The notes beneath the pieces were generated by a model that was not told the origin of the DNA, searched no databases, and was given only the letters and a program-made list of their open reading frames with translations. The position numbers were made by a program, and so were the translations under genes. Of a stretch of DNA of 43,097 nt, positions 1 through 9,115 are shown one piece after another (the stretch's first letter is position 1; the number at the start of each line of letters is the position of its first letter). Source of the DNA: Ferruginibacter sp. (lineage in GTDB: Bacteria; Bacteroidota; Bacteroidia; Chitinophagales; Chitinophagaceae); assembly GCA_030655145.1 (NCBI GenBank), contig JAURWD010000292.1, positions 1 through 43,097 on the forward strand, in the 5' to 3' direction.

Positions 1-192
1 CAGCTCAACCTGAACTGCATGTTGGTCGCCATCAAGAATTCCCGGTGAATTGCTCATGATCATTAGCTCCAACACCTGGCCCTGTTTGTCTTCTGTAATA
101 TTGGCGAGCTTATACGGTGTCGTAGCAAAAACGCTTTTTAATATGGTGGACTTTTGCCGCAACCCGGCGTGTATGTTTAAAGTTACTTTCAT
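1..192 (-). CDS. ureD: Urease accessory protein UreD/UreH (N-terminal 64 residues, cut by window edge)
   Basis: UreD is the scaffold of the UreD-UreF-UreG complex that loads nickel into apo-urease. Only the N-terminus is here, reading from 192 leftwards off the window. The visible part has the UreD pattern: a KSTIL stretch, then TPYKLAN, then [14 protein letters not shown], matching the family's PxKL and MxxSPGxLxGD motifs. Its ATG (192-190) overlaps the ureG stop codon as ATGA, so the two are probably translationally coupled. It is the last urease gene visible in the operon. The family call is secure from motif and context; completeness cannot be judged. Confidence 0.9.
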   Translation of the reverse strand, partial: MKVTLNIHAGLRQKSTILKSVFATTPYKLANITEDKQGQVLELMIMSNSPGILDGDQHAVQVEL

Positions 193-824
193 CGGCTCAG
201 GTTTGGCTCTGGCACATTTTCAACCAGCGCATATTTTTTGATCCAGCCAATCACCTCTTCAAGCCCCTCAAGGCTCATCAAATTGGTAAAAATGAAGGGT
301 TGGCCCTTACGCATTTTGCGGGCATCCCGATCCATTACCGAAAGATCTGCATGCACATAGGGCGCCAGGTCAATTTTATTGATTACCAATAGATCGCTCC
401 GTGTAATTCCCGGTCCACCCTTGCGGGGAATTTTATCACCTTCGGCCACATCGATAACGAAAATGGTTACGTCAGCCAGGTCGGGACTAAAGGTGGCCGA
501 CAAGTTATCGCCCCCACTTTCGATAAATATGATTTGAACACCCGGAATTCGTGTTGCCATTTCCTCCACTGCTTCCAAGTTCATACTTGCATCTTCACGA
601 ATCGCTGTATGTGGGCAGCCGCCTGTTTCCACGCCGATGATCCGCTCGGGAGGAAGCAGGCTGTTTTGAGTGAGGTATTCCGCATCCTCTTTTGTATAGA
701 TATCATTGGTAATCACCGCCAGGCTATAGCTGCCAGACATCTGCCTGCTCAGCCGCTCGATCAAGGCTGTTTTGCCGGAACCGACCGGTCCCGCAATACC
801 AATTTTTATATAAGTTCTTTCCAT
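189..824 (-). CDS. ureG: Urease accessory GTPase UreG
   Basis: UreG is the SIMIBI-class GTPase that powers nickel delivery and lysine carbamylation during urease maturation in the cytoplasm. The 211-residue protein has the P-loop GPVGSGKT near its N-terminus, the nickel-binding CPH motif in [15 protein letters not shown], the [14 protein letters not shown] stretch and the guanine-specificity NKID motif. The open frame continues upstream to 944, but family alignment places the start at the ATG at 824 ([12 protein letters not shown]), just before the P-loop strand. There is no His-rich N-terminal extension of the kind some UreG proteins carry. It lies 43 bases after ureF and overlaps ureD by 4 bases. 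Confidence 0.96.
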   Translation of the reverse strand: MERTYIKIGIAGPVGSGKTALIERLSRQMSGSYSLAVITNDIYTKEDAEYLTQNSLLPPERIIGVETGGCPHTAIREDASMNLEAVEEMATRIPGVQIIFIESGGDNLSATFSPDLADVTIFVIDVAEGDKIPRKGGPGITRSDLLVINKIDLAPYVHADLSVMDRDARKMRKGQPFIFTNLMSLEGLEEVIGWIKKYALVENVPEPNLSR

Positions 825-867
825 CGTTTTAAAAATTTCTAGCCAATTGTCCTCATGGCAAAATGGG

Positions 868-1554
868 TTAGGACATGTATAACCTCGAGTACAACTGCTC
901 ATGCTGCATGCTGCGTATGTCGAACCCGTTGCAGCAAAAGCCAATCATTTCCAGGTCAGGATCGAGATTTTTTTGAACCAGTTCAGCAATGAGTGGCTGC
1001 AAAGAAAATAATATTTCCTGGCCATCTTGCTGACCCAGCGGAATCAGCTTTACTGAGTTGGTGGCCATGCCGGCGGTAACATTATAGTAGAACCCGGTTA
1101 GTGCATCTTCTTTAGAAATACCCAGCGCAGCAGCATACAACCCGAACACAATGCAGTAGTGCCCCCCCGCTTCTTTCGAAGCAACTGAACGTCGATAGCG
1201 GTTTGCCATTTCACTATCACAAACCGGCTGAAAGATCTTCATCAACCGTATGCCTAATTTCTGGCTTGCCTGGCGCATTTCACGCGGCAGCTTAACAGCG
1301 GTGCACTCTTCGTCAAATCTAATGACGGCGGCGTAATCATTGACCCGCGCCGCATCAAAAGCCAGGGATACAAATGCGGCATCGGTAAAATGAATATTTC
1401 GTGCAAGCATTTCCGTTATGAACTCCCTTGCAGAAGTTTTATCCTTTACTATACCTTGTTGAACGTAGGTTTCCAAGCCGGCAGAATGTGCATAGCCACC
1501 GATCGGTAACGCGGGATCTGATAGTTGTAATAGGCTGATGAGCGCAATATTCAT
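868..1554 (-). CDS. ureF: Urease accessory protein UreF
   Basis: UreF is the all-helical accessory protein that bridges UreD and UreG and is thought to gate GTP hydrolysis during nickel insertion. The 228 residues are the normal family length. Typical features are the [20 protein letters not shown] start (family: LLQLSDsaLPiGgfahSgGLE) and a C-terminal half rich in Ala and Leu. Its ATG overlaps the ureE stop as ATGA, which indicates translational coupling. Assignment rests on the N-terminal signature and its place between ureE and ureG. Confidence 0.94.
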   Translation of the reverse strand: MNIALISLLQLSDPALPIGGYAHSAGLETYVQQGIVKDKTSAREFITEMLARNIHFTDAAFVSLAFDAARVNDYAAVIRFDEECTAVKLPREMRQASQKLGIRLMKIFQPVCDSEMANRYRRSVASKEAGGHYCIVFGLYAAALGISKEDALTGFYYNVTAGMATNSVKLIPLGQQDGQEILFSLQPLIAELVQKNLDPDLEMIGFCCNGFDIRSMQHEQLYSRLYMS

Positions 1555-2057
1555 CCGGGAGGATTGGTTAGTTTCATGATCCGGGAAAACAAAGTATCGC
1601 CCTGGGTTTTACCATGCGGTGCAACCGAAGTTTTTAAAGGGTTCACCAGCTTCCGGCTTCCCTGGTGCACGTCGTAACCGGCTGCCAGCAGGGAGTTGTA
1701 TAGCGGTCTTTCAAACGCAACCATCAATTCTTCCTGGTCATAAAATACAGGAATGTGTTTGTTGCCGATCTCGTAACTGACTGCTGCCATTTCAAACATG
1801 GTCCGCGGACGAACGATGATGGCATCGCAGGGCGAGATCTCAACTACGACAATATTAAAATCATCCTCGTACACAACATCGCCCTCTGATAGTTGTGGAT
1901 TTTCATTCAGGAATTTCATGGCCACGTCCCGCCCGGAAATCGTTTTTTTATGGAGGATACGCTTGGTGGCTTCATACCACTCAATAAAGAGGTAATCGAT
2001 CTTCCTGTTACTAATCGCAAAAAAATTGATGTTCCCTAATTTTTCCTTTACCAACAT
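1551..2057 (-). CDS. ureE: Urease nickel metallochaperone UreE
   Basis: UreE delivers nickel to the urease maturation complex. The protein has the UreE two-domain layout, with the conserved metal-binding His in YEIGNKHIPVFYD (about residue 101) and the following RPLYNSLLAAGYDV segment. I start it at the ATG at 2057 (MLVKEKLGNI). An in-frame GTG two codons upstream (2063) is the alternative. The C-terminus ends in KLTNPPG with no His-rich tail, so only the interfacial metal site is present, as in several non-enterobacterial UreE proteins. It begins 34 bases after ureC and overlaps ureF by 4 bases. Confidence 0.93.
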   Translation of the reverse strand: MLVKEKLGNINFFAISNRKIDYLFIEWYEATKRILHKKTISGRDVAMKFLNENPQLSEGDVVYEDDFNIVVVEISPCDAIIVRPRTMFEMAAVSYEIGNKHIPVFYDQEELMVAFERPLYNSLLAAGYDVHQGSRKLVNPLKTSVAPHGKTQGDTLFSRIMKLTNPPG

Positions 2058-2091
2058 ACTCACTCAAATAAAATTTCTTAACACTGTGCAC

Positions 2092-3813
2092 TTAAAATAA
2101 AAAATATCGTTGCGCCAGCGGTAACTCCGCCAGGGGTTTGCAGGTGATGTGAACCCCATCAACCCTCACCTCGTAATTTTCGGGGTTTACAGTAATATCA
2201 GGAGTTGCATCGTTATGGATCATATTCTTTTTGGAAATAGACCGGCAATTTTTTACGGGCAGGATGATCTTTTCCAAACCATATTGTTGAACAACATTTT
2301 TTTCCAGTGATAGTTTGGAAACGAAGGTTGCGCAGGTTTTAAATAACGCCTTGCCGCTGGCACCAAACATATGGCGGTAGAGCACAGGCTGGGGTGTGGG
2401 AATGGAGGCATTCGGATCACCCATGCGCCCGGCTATGATCATCCCACCTTTGATAATGAGCTCAGGCTTGGCGCCAAACATCGCAGGCTTCCACAATACG
2501 AGGTCTGCAATTTTACCAGTCTCCAGCGAACCAACATATTCGGCAATACCATGGGTGATGGCGGGATTAATGGTGTATTTCGAAACATATCTTTTCACCC
2601 GCAGGTTATCGTTGCCGTTAGGTTCGTCTTCGGGTAGGGCTCCCCGTTGTACTTTCATTTTATGCGCTGTTTGCCAGGTGCGGGTGATCACTTCCGCAAC
2701 CCTTCCCATTGCCTGGGAATCACTGCTCATCATGCTGAACACCCCCATGTCGTGGAGGATATCTTCGGCGGCGATGGTCTCAGGACGTATCCTGCTATCT
2801 GCGAAGGAAACATCTTCGGGTACTGTCTTGTCAAGGTGATGACAAACCATCAACATGTCAAGATGCTCATCTATCGTATTCACTGTAAACGGTCGTGTTG
2901 GATTTGTTGACGAGGGCAACACATTCTGATACATGGCAGCCTTAATGATATCGGGTGCATGCCCGCCGCCGGCGCCTTCGGTATGAAATGTATGGATCAC
3001 CCGCCCGTTGATCGCCGCGATGGTGTCTTCGAGGAAACCACTTTCATTTAATGTATCAGTATGAATGGCTACCTGCACATCATATTTATCAGCCACTTGT
3101 AAGGAAGCATCTATCACGGCAGGGGTTGATCCCCAGTCCTCATGAATTTTCAATCCAAGCGCACCCGCTTCGATCTGTTCTTCCAGCGGAGCTGTGGTTG
3201 CACAATTGCCTTTACCAAAAAATCCAAGATTCATTGGAAAGGCATCTGCAGCTTCCAACATTTTTTGAATATTCCAGGCGCCTGGCGTTACTGTGGTAGC
3301 GTTGGTTCCGTCAGCCGGACCAGTACCACCTCCGATCATAGTGGTGATGCCACTAAACAGCGCATGATCAATTTGCTGCGGGCATATAAAATGGATATGA
3401 GTGTCAATACCACCAGCGGTGGCAATTAAACCGGCGCCTCCATGAACTTCCGTTGAAGCCCCAATGATCATGTTTGGTGTAATGCCTTCCATCGTATCCG
3501 GGTTGCCGGCTTTGCCGATTCCGACAATTTTGCCATCCTTGATACCGATGTCGCCTTTAACAATGCCCCAATGATCGATGATCATTACGCTGGTGATGAC
3601 GAAATCGAGTACGCCTTCACTGCGCATAGCCGTAGCCGACTGTGCCATACCATCACGAATGGTTTTTCCACCCCCAAACTTTGCCTCGTCCCCGTAAACT
3701 GTATGATCCTTTTCAATTTCAATGAAGAGTTCCGTATCGCCGAGCCGTACCTTATCGCCAACGGTAGGACCATACATATTCGCATACCGGGTGCGGCTGA
3801 TTCTTAAACTCAT
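2092..3813 (-). CDS. ureC: Urease subunit alpha (catalytic)
   Basis: Catalytic subunit of the nickel enzyme urease, which hydrolyses urea to ammonia and carbamate in the cytoplasm. At 573 residues it is full length. All nickel ligands and catalytic residues can be seen: His139 and His141 in [10 protein letters not shown], the carbamylated lysine Lys222 in GLKIHEDWG, His251 in HTDTLNESG, His277 in [15 protein letters not shown], Asp365 in SSDSQAMGR, and the flap Cys324-His325 in MVCHHLD. The numbering is offset by +5 from the Klebsiella enzyme. The start overlaps the ureB stop as ATGA. Nothing suggests inactivation. Confidence 0.98.
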   Translation of the reverse strand: MSLRISRTRYANMYGPTVGDKVRLGDTELFIEIEKDHTVYGDEAKFGGGKTIRDGMAQSATAMRSEGVLDFVITSVMIIDHWGIVKGDIGIKDGKIVGIGKAGNPDTMEGITPNMIIGASTEVHGGAGLIATAGGIDTHIHFICPQQIDHALFSGITTMIGGGTGPADGTNATTVTPGAWNIQKMLEAADAFPMNLGFFGKGNCATTAPLEEQIEAGALGLKIHEDWGSTPAVIDASLQVADKYDVQVAIHTDTLNESGFLEDTIAAINGRVIHTFHTEGAGGGHAPDIIKAAMYQNVLPSSTNPTRPFTVNTIDEHLDMLMVCHHLDKTVPEDVSFADSRIRPETIAAEDILHDMGVFSMMSSDSQAMGRVAEVITRTWQTAHKMKVQRGALPEDEPNGNDNLRVKRYVSKYTINPAITHGIAEYVGSLETGKIADLVLWKPAMFGAKPELIIKGGMIIAGRMGDPNASIPTPQPVLYRHMFGASGKALFKTCATFVSKLSLEKNVVQQYGLEKIILPVKNCRSISKKNMIHNDATPDITVNPENYEVRVDGVHITCKPLAELPLAQRYFLF

Positions 3814-4184
3814 GCATCAATGTTTTTAAAATGTTGCAGCATAACTTTTTCCAGCGCGGCTGAAATAAGGGTTTCGGAACCCACCGACCCATTTACCAGG
3901 TTGTTAAAACCCTGGATGGTTTTATTCCCGCCGAAGGCGACAAGTTCAACTTCTTTTTCTTCACCGGGTTCAAAACGCACCGCGGTTCCTGCTGCAATAT
4001 TCAGGCGCATACCAAAGGCCTGCGCCCGGGAAAAGCTGAGTTGTTTATTGATCTCAAAAAAATGAAAATGTGATCCAACCTGTACCGGGCGATCTCCTGT
4101 ATTGACAACGATGATGGTAGAGGTCGTCCGCCCGACATTGCACTCAATGTCTTCATTCTTCAAAATATATTCACCTGGGATCAT
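3810..4184 (-). CDS. ureB: Urease subunit beta
   Basis: Structural beta subunit of urease, which packs against UreC and UreA. The 124 residues start with the family signature MIPGEYIL and contain [11 protein letters not shown] followed by the [16 protein letters not shown] stretch, both diagnostic of UreB. It is separate from ureA, not fused as in Helicobacter. The ATG lies 115 bases after the ureA stop, the widest gap in the operon, and its stop overlaps ureC by 4 bases. Confidence 0.97.
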   Translation of the reverse strand: MIPGEYILKNEDIECNVGRTTSTIIVVNTGDRPVQVGSHFHFFEINKQLSFSRAQAFGMRLNIAAGTAVRFEPGEEKEVELVAFGGNKTIQGFNNLVNGSVGSETLISAALEKVMLQHFKNIDA

Positions 4185-4299
4185 GAAAAAAATTTAGCTA
4201 TTGATCTAAGATTAAATGACCTGGCTAATACCGGCAAGCGATGCGCTATGGTTGTAAGCAGATACCAGGAAATAGGTTCATAAACCCGACTCTAAGTAA

Positions 4300-4602
4300 T
4301 TACCTGATCGGCTCATGAACGGTCACGAGTTTGGTACCATCCGGGAATGTAGCCTCAATTTGTATTTCGTGTATCATTTCGGGAATGCCTTCCATAACAT
4401 CTTCTCTGGTTAAAATGGTTGCACCGTACTGCATTAATTCAGCAACCGATTTACCATCCCGTGCCGCTTCCTGCAAATGACTGCTAATGAGTGCTATGGC
4501 TTCGGGATAATTCAGCTTGAGCCCCCGGGCCTTTCGTTTTTCCGCCAGTTCACCGGCTAAAAAAACCAATAGCTTCTCTGATTCTCTTGGCGATAAATGC
4601 AT
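4300..4602 (-). CDS. ureA: Urease subunit gamma
   Basis: Smallest structural subunit of urease. It is exactly 100 residues, the standard length, and starts [20 protein letters not shown]. The core [18 protein letters not shown] and the C-terminal VHEPIR are classic UreA sequence. It is the first gene of the visible operon, so the operon promoter should lie in the 188-base divergent region before 4791. I could not find a convincing TAnnTTTG box there. A 115-base gap separates it from ureB. Confidence 0.97.
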   Translation of the reverse strand: MHLSPRESEKLLVFLAGELAEKRKARGLKLNYPEAIALISSHLQEAARDGKSVAELMQYGATILTREDVMEGIPEMIHEIQIEATFPDGTKLVTVHEPIR

Positions 4603-4790
4603 GAAATAATATTAATGGAATAAAAGAAATCAGGCAGGCGATCGTACGAATAACTGAAACGTTAAGGTAAGAAAAAAGGCGATACAAGGCCGGCCAATTT
4701 CTTTCCACGTTTACAATAATTCTCGTTTTTAAACGATTAATATACCTGAAATCCGCGACCAGCAGGTCGCAATCCAAAAAACCACGAGTC

Positions 4791-5549
4791 ATGTTGAAAC
4801 TTACCAGTTATCCTGGCGTATTGCTTTTCGCAATTTTGCTCATGGGACATACTAAGTCATCCGCGCCGGTAAGCGTGGGATATACAGCAGCAGCCAACCC
4901 GGCACTTGCATTTCTTCCAGCATATTCCATTTCAAGCCCGTCTTCTTTTTACGAGAAAGCAGCAGATTATTACCATTCCTGGAACCTGGATGAAGCTGGC
5001 TTATCTGAGGCAGCATTTACGTATGCACTTAAAGGATATGATCAACTGACGAGCGAGAACCAGGTGGCGAATAAAGACATTTTAACGATCGTTGATTTCA
5101 GCAAATCATCAACGGAAAAAAGATTGTATGTCCTGGACCTGGTGAACGGAAAAATTCTATACAACACCCTTGTAGCCCATGGCCGCAACTCTGGTAATGA
5201 GTTTGCCTCTAAGTTTTCAAACCTGCCTGAGTCACACCAAAGCTCTCTTGGTTTTTACATAACCCTCAATACATACTACGGAAGCAATGGATATTCAATG
5301 CGCCTCAAAGGTTGTGAAAAAGGAATCAATGACCGGGCTACAGCACGGGCAATAGTGGTGCACGGCGCTGACTACGTGAGCAACAATTTTATCAACAGTC
5401 ATGGTTATTTGGGACGCAGCTACGGATGCCCTTCGTTACCCGCAGCAGTCAACAAAGAGATCATCAACCTTACGAAAAATGGCAGTTGCCTTTTTCTTTA
5501 TCATCCATCTTCACAATACACTACCCGGTCAAAAATTATAAATAGTTAG
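4791..5549 (+). CDS. Exported murein L,D-transpeptidase catalytic domain family protein (YkuD_2-like)
   Basis: The 252-residue protein begins with a hydrophobic signal segment (about residues 8-20). Its C-terminal half matches the YkuD_2 family common in Bacteroidota. The predicted active-site elements are His191 in VVHGADYVS and Cys213 in GRSYGCPSLP, which fit the HxxxxxxxxxxSxGC pattern of L,D-transpeptidases. The expected role is peptidoglycan cross-linking or processing in the periplasm, but members of this subfamily are little tested. It is transcribed divergently from ureA and followed by a strong hairpin terminator, so it appears to be a single-gene unit. Confidence 0.85.
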   Translation: MLKLTSYPGVLLFAILLMGHTKSSAPVSVGYTAAANPALAFLPAYSISSPSSFYEKAADYYHSWNLDEAGLSEAAFTYALKGYDQLTSENQVANKDILTIVDFSKSSTEKRLYVLDLVNGKILYNTLVAHGRNSGNEFASKFSNLPESHQSSLGFYITLNTYYGSNGYSMRLKGCEKGINDRATARAIVVHGADYVSNNFINSHGYLGRSYGCPSLPAAVNKEIINLTKNGSCLFLYHPSSQYTTRSKIINS

Positions 5550-5592
5550 GAAATAGACTTCACGTTAATTGTTAGGCACGACAGATGAGAGC

Positions 5593-5626
5593 GGGCCCCG
5601 GATTGGACGGGGCCCCTTGATTTTTT
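5593..5626 (+). terminator. Rho-independent terminator after the L,D-transpeptidase gene
   Basis: An 8-bp GC-only stem (gggccccg at 5593-5600, cggggccc at 5608-5615) with a 7-base loop is followed by cttga and six Ts. It sits 43 bases after the plus-strand stop codon. It may also hinder read-through from the minus-strand gene ending at 5647, although that side lacks a T-run. Confidence 0.85.
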
Positions 5627-5646
5627 AGGAACAAATTTTTTGAAAA

Positions 5647-6333
5647 CTAGAGGTACATTACTGCCCCAATAAACTGGCAGATCAGCCCGATAAACAAGCC
5701 TGAATAGATCTCCTTGGGGCGATGATCACTCACGATCATTCGGGAGGTACAAACAATCCCAGCAATTAAAATCACCAGCGATAAGGGCCAGGTCATTAAC
5801 ATAGTATCCTGTTGCATGATCACGAGGAAAAGCCCAACCAGGCCACCCATTCCAATGGCATGCATACTGATCTTATTGTAAATATTAGCGATCAAGGCCA
5901 TCGAGGAAGAAATAAATACCCCGAACATAAACGCAACAAGAATACGGGGAACGGCGGGCTGTTCTCTTAACACATACTGCGCCCAGAAATAGAAGGTCAT
6001 GGAAGCGATGTAGGGAATTATCCTGTCACGCTGGGTTCTCAAAAATATGGATTGAATAAAGCCCAGTCCCTTCAACAACAACACGGTAATCAACGGGAAG
6101 GCGACCGCATTAAGACCAACCAGCAACATCAATCTCGACTTGCCGCTGTTGCTAAACCCGACAAAATCGTTTGGATGTACGTATGCTAAAAAATAAGTAA
6201 CGTAAAGCGGGATGAATAAGGGATGAAAAAGATAAGAGAATAAATACGCAAACAATTTCACTACACCGGGCTGCGATTCACTAACCCGCACCTCGCTGGT
6301 ATTTCCCGGGTTTGACAATTCATTACTCAGCAT
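5647..6333 (-). CDS. Divergent PAP2-like integral membrane protein
   Basis: The 228-residue protein is very hydrophobic, with about six to seven membrane segments. The C-terminal part keeps traces of the PAP2 acid phosphatase signature. SR-x5-H is present (Ser197, Arg198, His204), but the final Asp is Glu208. An S-M-H (156-158) stands where PSGH is expected, and a basic RTQRDRIIP (99-107) stands where KxxxxxxRP is expected. It could act on a lipid phosphate such as undecaprenyl pyrophosphate, but this is an inference from degenerate motifs. It begins only 9 bases after rpoN, so it is probably co-transcribed with the sigma factor. Confidence 0.7.
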   Translation of the reverse strand: MLSNELSNPGNTSEVRVSESQPGVVKLFAYLFSYLFHPLFIPLYVTYFLAYVHPNDFVGFSNSGKSRLMLLVGLNAVAFPLITVLLLKGLGFIQSIFLRTQRDRIIPYIASMTFYFWAQYVLREQPAVPRILVAFMFGVFISSSMALIANIYNKISMHAIGMGGLVGLFLVIMQQDTMLMTWPLSLVILIAGIVCTSRMIVSDHRPKEIYSGLFIGLICQFIGAVMYL

Positions 6334-6342
6334 GAAAAATGT

Positions 6343-7830
6343 TTAAAGTTCTTTTCTTAACCTCGCCACAGGAACATTGAGTTGTTCCCGGTATTTGGCT
6401 ACGGTTCTGCGTGCAATGTTATACCCTTTTTCCTGGAGAAGTTCGGTTAAACGTTCATCGCTTAATGGATGCTTTTTACTTTCAGCTTCAATGAGATCGC
6501 TGAGAATTTTTTTAACCTCGCGGGTACTTACTTCTTCACCGCTGTCTGTTTGAAGACTTTCACTAAAGAAGAATTTCAAGCGATAAGTTCCAAATTCAGT
6601 CTGAACAAATTTGCTATTGGCAACCCTGCTTACAGTACTAATGTCAAGGTTGGTCTTTTCAGCAATGTCCTTTAAGATCATCGGCCGCATTTCTGTTTCG
6701 TCACCGGTTATGAAGAAATCATATTGGTAATTCATGATGGCTTCCATGGTGCTGAGCAAGGTATGTTGGCGTTGCTTGATCGCATCAATGAACCATTTGG
6801 CAGAATCAATTTTTTGTTTGATGAACAACACCGCTTCTTTCTGCCGCTTATCTTTTTTTGTGCCGCGATCGTAATCCTTCAGCATATCGCGATAGCCTTC
6901 GCTGATACGCAGATCGGGTGCATTCCGGCTATTAAGGGTGAGTTCTAATTTCCCATTATTGTTAATGATAAAAAAGTCGGGGATCACATATCCTTCTCCT
7001 TTGCCGCTTTCTCCAATATTTCCACCTGGTTTTGGATTTAATTTGATGATCTGGTTGATGATTTCGCGAAGCTGGTCATCGGTAATGTTGAGTCCACGCT
7101 GAATTTTTTCGTAGTGCTTCTTTGTAAATTCTTCAAAATATTTTTCCAAAACCTTGATCGCCATTTCCACCTGCGGACCTTCATTAACCCTGCGTTCGAG
7201 TTGAATGAGCAGGCATTCCTGCAGGTTCCTGGCGCACACACCCGGCGGGTCAAACTGTTGAATTTGTAAAACCAATTCAGATATCTCCGCTTCGGTTGTC
7301 TGAATATTCTGCCGGAAGGCTAGGTCATCAACTATGGCGCTGATGTCGCGTCGGAGGTAACCATCATCATCGAGGTTCCCGATGATCTGCTCTGCTACCT
7401 GCTTCTTGTGTTCATCGAGGTTAAGCTGCCCAACCTGTTCCAGCATAATCTCGTTAAACCCTGTCTCCACTTTGTGTGGGATCACTTTGCTGTCATCCTG
7501 CTCGGGGTAGTTTTCATCCCGCATTTTGTAATCTGCTATATCATCGTCCCCATCATGTACATAATCACTTATATCGATATTTTCATATTCATCCTGGCTG
7601 CCGTCTAAATCATATTCATCTTCTTTTGTTTCAAATTCTTCTGTTGTGTCATTTTCAAATTCTTCGGCTTCTTCTTCCTCGCCGGTTTCCAGCGCAGGAT
7701 TTTCTTCTAATTCTTCTTTAATACGTTCCTCTAATTGTGCAGTCGGAACCTGCAGCAATTTCATTAGCTGAATTTGCTGCGGAGATAATTTCTGTAATTG
7801 TCGCTGGTATAGTCCCTGACTTAAAGCCAT
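6343..7830 (-). CDS. rpoN: RNA polymerase sigma-54 factor
   Basis: Sigma-54 directs RNA polymerase to -24/-12 promoters and needs an AAA+ activator. The 495-residue protein has the Gln/Leu-rich N-terminal activator region (LSPQQIQLMKLLQVPTAQLE), a very acidic linker (about residues 50-115), the core-binding domain, a helix-turn-helix around TNLDISTVSRVANSKF, and the diagnostic RpoN box ARRTVAKYRE (473-482) near the C-terminus. The acidic linker is longer and richer in Asp/Glu than in the E. coli protein, as is usual in Bacteroidota. No activator gene is seen in the window. Confidence 0.97.
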   Translation of the reverse strand: MALSQGLYQRQLQKLSPQQIQLMKLLQVPTAQLEERIKEELEENPALETGEEEEAEEFENDTTEEFETKEDEYDLDGSQDEYENIDISDYVHDGDDDIADYKMRDENYPEQDDSKVIPHKVETGFNEIMLEQVGQLNLDEHKKQVAEQIIGNLDDDGYLRRDISAIVDDLAFRQNIQTTEAEISELVLQIQQFDPPGVCARNLQECLLIQLERRVNEGPQVEMAIKVLEKYFEEFTKKHYEKIQRGLNITDDQLREIINQIIKLNPKPGGNIGESGKGEGYVIPDFFIINNNGKLELTLNSRNAPDLRISEGYRDMLKDYDRGTKKDKRQKEAVLFIKQKIDSAKWFIDAIKQRQHTLLSTMEAIMNYQYDFFITGDETEMRPMILKDIAEKTNLDISTVSRVANSKFVQTEFGTYRLKFFFSESLQTDSGEEVSTREVKKILSDLIEAESKKHPLSDERLTELLQEKGYNIARRTVAKYREQLNVPVARLRKEL

Positions 7831-7986
7831 AATAATTCAATCAAATTTTAGAGTAAGCTTCCACAGCTTATTGGATAATAATAGTATTGATAATAACAAG
7901 GGGAAAATTGCATTTAGTTCAGGGGCAAAAAATGGCAAACCCTCCCGTTTTTAAAATCGTAAATTTACAGACAATCAAATATCATC

Positions 7987-8310
7987 GTGTATAAAAAAAG
8001 CAAAATTATATTTTTTTGCATGATTTTTGTAGCCGGCGCGTTAAAATCTCAAAACCTGCGCGCCAAGCCTGCAAAATCATTTTTAGTTAATCCTACGCTA
8101 AAGCCGCTGCCAGTAAAGGTCTTCGCCTTGAACCAGCCTGCTGTTACCGTTGCTCCAAAACAATATCTTTCTCCTTCTTTTTACGTGTCACAATTAGGTT
8201 TTTTTTGTAAACAGGAGATTCGGTTAGAAAAAATTACAAAAGTTCCTTTTCGTTTCCGGCTCGGCAGTGTTGAAGCCTGCGATCGCATGGAAGGGAAACG
8301 AATTCGTTGA
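7987..8310 (+). CDS. Small secreted conserved hypothetical protein
   Basis: I do not know a function. The 107-residue product starts at a GTG ([10 protein letters not shown]), has a short basic N-terminus and a hydrophobic signal segment (about 7-20), then a Pro-rich linker. The C-terminal half, [20 protein letters not shown] followed by [18 protein letters not shown], recalls a short conserved domain I have seen in small Bacteroidota exported proteins. It has two Cys residues in this part. It is divergent from rpoN, about 156 bases away. A TAAATTTA at 7960-7967 could be a weak -7 box. The 168 bases after it (8311-8478) hold nothing I can identify. Confidence 0.7.
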   Translation: MYKKSKIIFFCMIFVAGALKSQNLRAKPAKSFLVNPTLKPLPVKVFALNQPAVTVAPKQYLSPSFYVSQLGFFCKQEIRLEKITKVPFRFRLGSVEACDRMEGKRIR

Positions 8311-8478
8311 TCCATCACCTTCATTTTAACATCCCTGAAGCACTCTACTTCGACACATCTTCCTGAAAAAGAAGCTGCTTGCAAAACAGTTTCTCGTAAA
8401 CATCCATTATTTTTAAGCGGTAAAAAATTTACCGGCTTTAATTTGTGCTGGTATTAATCTCCTAAAAAAAATAGCTGT

Positions 8479-9075
8479 ATGAAAAATCACGTGGTGCTGT
8501 CAGCACTCATCTTGTTACCATTTCTTGGGATGGCCCAAAAATTTACTTCAATTTTCAATAAAAAAGATTTAACCGGGTGGAAAACGCACGGTACAGAAAA
8601 ATGGTATGTGGCTAACAAGGAATTGATATGCGAAAGCGGTCCCGATAAACAATATGGTTACTTGTCGACAACAAAAACCTACAAAGATTTTGAACTCAAA
8701 CTAAAATTCAAACAGGAGGCCGACGGTAACAGTGGTGTTTTTATTCGCTCTTCCATTGACGGCACAAAGATCAGCGGCTGGCAGGTTGAAGTGGCCCCGG
8801 AAGGCAAACATACCGGTGGTATTTATGAATCTTATGGAAGAGGCTGGTTGATCCAACCAGAGGCTGCTGATGAAAAGTGGTTGAAGGTGGGCGAATGGAA
8901 TGAAATGCGGATTTTGGTGAAAGGTGATGAAGTCACCTCCTTTCTGAATGGTCATCAAATGGTTTACCTGAAAGATGAAAAAATAGGTGCAGGCAATGGC
9001 TTCATCGCCTTGCAGATCCATGATGGCGGCGGTATTAAAGTCCGGTGGAAAGACATCAAGGTTCGTGAGCTTTAA
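8479..9075 (+). CDS. Exported DUF1080 protein (3-keto-disaccharide hydrolase family)
   Basis: The 198-residue protein has a signal peptide ending near GMAQ (residues 1-19) and one DUF1080 / 3-keto-disaccharide hydrolase domain with a concanavalin-like fold. Recognisable parts are SIFNKKDLTGWKTHG at the start, DFELKLKFKQEADGNSGVFIR in the middle and IALQIHDGGGIKVRWKDIKV at the end. Some members cleave glycosides whose sugar was first oxidised at C3. It is followed after 40 bases by a Gfo/Idh/MocA oxidoreductase and then a second DUF1080 gene, which fits such a pathway. The substrate cannot be read from sequence. Confidence 0.88.
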   Translation: MKNHVVLSALILLPFLGMAQKFTSIFNKKDLTGWKTHGTEKWYVANKELICESGPDKQYGYLSTTKTYKDFELKLKFKQEADGNSGVFIRSSIDGTKISGWQVEVAPEGKHTGGIYESYGRGWLIQPEAADEKWLKVGEWNEMRILVKGDEVTSFLNGHQMVYLKDEKIGAGNGFIALQIHDGGGIKVRWKDIKVREL

Positions 9076-9115
9076 TTAAACACATCTCCTTTATTTAATC
9101 CCATAAATTTTTTGA

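Noticed and set aside
825..944. Upstream extension of the ureG frame
   Set aside because: The 40 extra residues overlap the ureF coding end and do not match UreG; the ATG at 824 fits the family start.
4550..4792. 80-residue open frame upstream of ureA on the minus strand
   Set aside because: It overlaps the ureA start and the divergent promoter region, and its sequence shows no family pattern; more likely untranslated.
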